This document shows positions 21,282 to 22,058 of a DNA stretch of 22,058 bases, one piece after another. The position numbers were made by a program, and so were the translations under genes. The notes under the pieces are model-generated. The model did not search any database, was not told where the DNA came from, and saw nothing but the letters and a program-made list of their open reading frames with translations. Each line of letters starts with the position of its first letter. Positions within the stretch are counted from its first letter, which is position 1. The DNA is from Candidatus Nitrosopumilus sp. (GTDB lineage Archaea > Thermoproteota > Nitrososphaeria > Nitrososphaerales > Nitrosopumilaceae): NCBI GenBank assembly GCA_013203245.1, contig JABMOR010000089.1, forward strand, positions 1 to 22,058, written 5' to 3'.

Positions 21282-22058
21282 ATTAGGGATTTAGTTTTTC
21301 AGTTATCAGGCCTCTACAAGATATATGGTAAAAGATTAGAAAGTGAAATTCAAAATGGGGATATTCCAAATCATGTTGCCGTAATTTTAGATGGTAATAG
21401 AAGGTGGGCAAAAAGACATCTGTCAATTCCAAAAAAAGGCCATTGGAAAGGAGCTGATGCAGTAGAGAATCTTCTTGATTGGTGTGAAGAATTTGATATT
21501 AAAATTGTCACTCTGTATGCCCTTTCAGCAGAAAATCTTGAAAGAGAAGATGACGAATTAGAATATCTCTATGAATTAATTCAAATGAGATTAGAGAAAT
21601 TATTGAATGATTCAAGAATTCATAGATGTAAAATGAGAGTAAAAGGAATTGGAAGAATAGAACTTCTCCCAGAATCCATTAAAAAAATTTTACAACAATT
21701 AGATGACGCTACAAAGGATTACAGCAATCATTTTCTAAATATTGCACTTGCATATGGAGGACAAGATGAATTAGTAGACGCAGTAAAGAAAATTGGAAAT
21801 AAAATAAAAGATGGTTCTCTCAACGTAGAAGATATCAACAAAAAAGAAATTGAATTAAATCTTTATACATCACATTTACCGCAATCATCACCGGATATGG
21901 TATTAAGGACTTCAGGAGAGAAGAGATTAAGTGGATTTTTGATGTGGCAAAGTGCCTATAGTGAATTAATCTTTATGGATATTTTTTGGCCTGAATATAG
22001 AAAAATAGATTTAATGAGAGCTATAAGAACATATCAAGTGAGGAAAAGGAGATTAGGA
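21282..22058 (+). CDS. uppS: Cis-prenyltransferase (undecaprenyl diphosphate synthase family), 3' end outside window
   Basis: At least 259 codons are open to the window end. The family signature is clear: NHVAVILDGNRRWAKRH with the catalytic Asp, YALSAENLERED, and near the end RTSGEKRLSGFLMWQSAYSE followed by LIFMDIFWPE. The enzyme adds isopentenyl diphosphate units in cis to make long polyprenyl diphosphates, which carry glycans for N-glycosylation in archaea. The frame opens at 21267, and no ATG, GTG or TTG occurs before the catalytic motif. ATT at 21282 (IRDLVFQLSGLYKIYG) or 21273 are the likeliest starts. The start given here is therefore provisional. Confidence 0.9.
   Translation, partial: MRDLVFQLSGLYKIYGKRLESEIQNGDIPNHVAVILDGNRRWAKRHLSIPKKGHWKGADAVENLLDWCEEFDIKIVTLYALSAENLEREDDELEYLYELIQMRLEKLLNDSRIHRCKMRVKGIGRIELLPESIKKILQQLDDATKDYSNHFLNIALAYGGQDELVDAVKKIGNKIKDGSLNVEDINKKEIELNLYTSHLPQSSPDMVLRTSGEKRLSGFLMWQSAYSELIFMDIFWPEYRKIDLMRAIRTYQVRKRRLG

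Noticed and set aside
1..22058. CRISPR array, rRNA or tRNA genes, insertion-sequence transposase
   Set aside because: No regularly spaced identical repeats, rRNA signatures, tRNA-like folds or transposase motifs were seen on either strand.

Overview
The window looks like chromosomal DNA of a marine ammonia-oxidising archaeon of the Nitrosopumilus type (Thaumarchaeota/Nitrososphaerota). The reasons are the low GC content, the archaeal information-processing genes (both subunits of topoisomerase VI, Rio1 kinase, KH-domain Dim2-like protein, aIF2-beta, DUF424, DUF373), the many secreted or membrane-anchored copper and thiol proteins (cupredoxin, two-domain multicopper oxidase, two DsbA-like proteins), and several genes with a TATA-like box about 25 nt before the start codon, as expected of leaderless archaeal genes. 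The assignment rests on gene content only.

Region 1 (1-8880) is the most interesting part. Seven copies of one near-perfect palindrome, TTTACA-NN-TGTAAA (often CTTTACAATTGTAAAG), lie just downstream of TATA-like sequences. Six of them are 34-41 nt before a start codon. The targets are a cupredoxin, a DsbA-like protein, a CcdA-YHS-glutaredoxin operon, an HtrA protease plus 3D-domain operon, a DsbA plus multicopper oxidase operon, and a regulator with an Lrp-type HTH and a TRASH metal-binding domain that carries the palindrome in its own promoter. The seventh precedes a YVTN beta-propeller gene with a longer leader. I read this as a compact local regulon in which a copper- or thiol-sensing one-component regulator controls extracytoplasmic copper handling, disulfide chemistry and envelope quality control. 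The operator, the regulator and their pairing are inferred.

Region 2 (8911-14769) is mostly a minus-strand housekeeping block: a DUF5679-like zinc ribbon, aIF2-beta, DUF424, Rio1, KH protein, Top6B and Top6A. Most neighbours overlap or nearly touch, and Top6A converges on a plus-strand membrane Hsp20-like gene. Region 3 (15019-16735) holds a secreted hypothetical protein and a DUF373 membrane protein.

Region 4 (16740-21180) is accessory DNA. It has a tyrosine recombinase with a distinct, GC-richer composition, a divergent pair of small DNA-binding genes separated by two TGTAATRTATTACA palindromes, a decayed second integrase 3' end joined to the C-terminal remnant of a heme-binding EB_dh-type protein, a second YHS-glutaredoxin cassette, a possible 23-residue protein, a secreted hypothetical protein, and a degenerate cysteine-codon-rich repeat. 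Region 5 (from about 21282) is a cis-prenyltransferase (UppS) gene that runs off the window and lacks any ATG, GTG or TTG start ahead of its catalytic motif.

Six genes or remnants are easy to overlook because they are short, broken or lack a normal start: the two YHS proteins (3614-3754, 19526-19675), the zinc ribbon (14617-14769), the EB_dh remnant (19250-19504), the small protein (19926-19997) and uppS.
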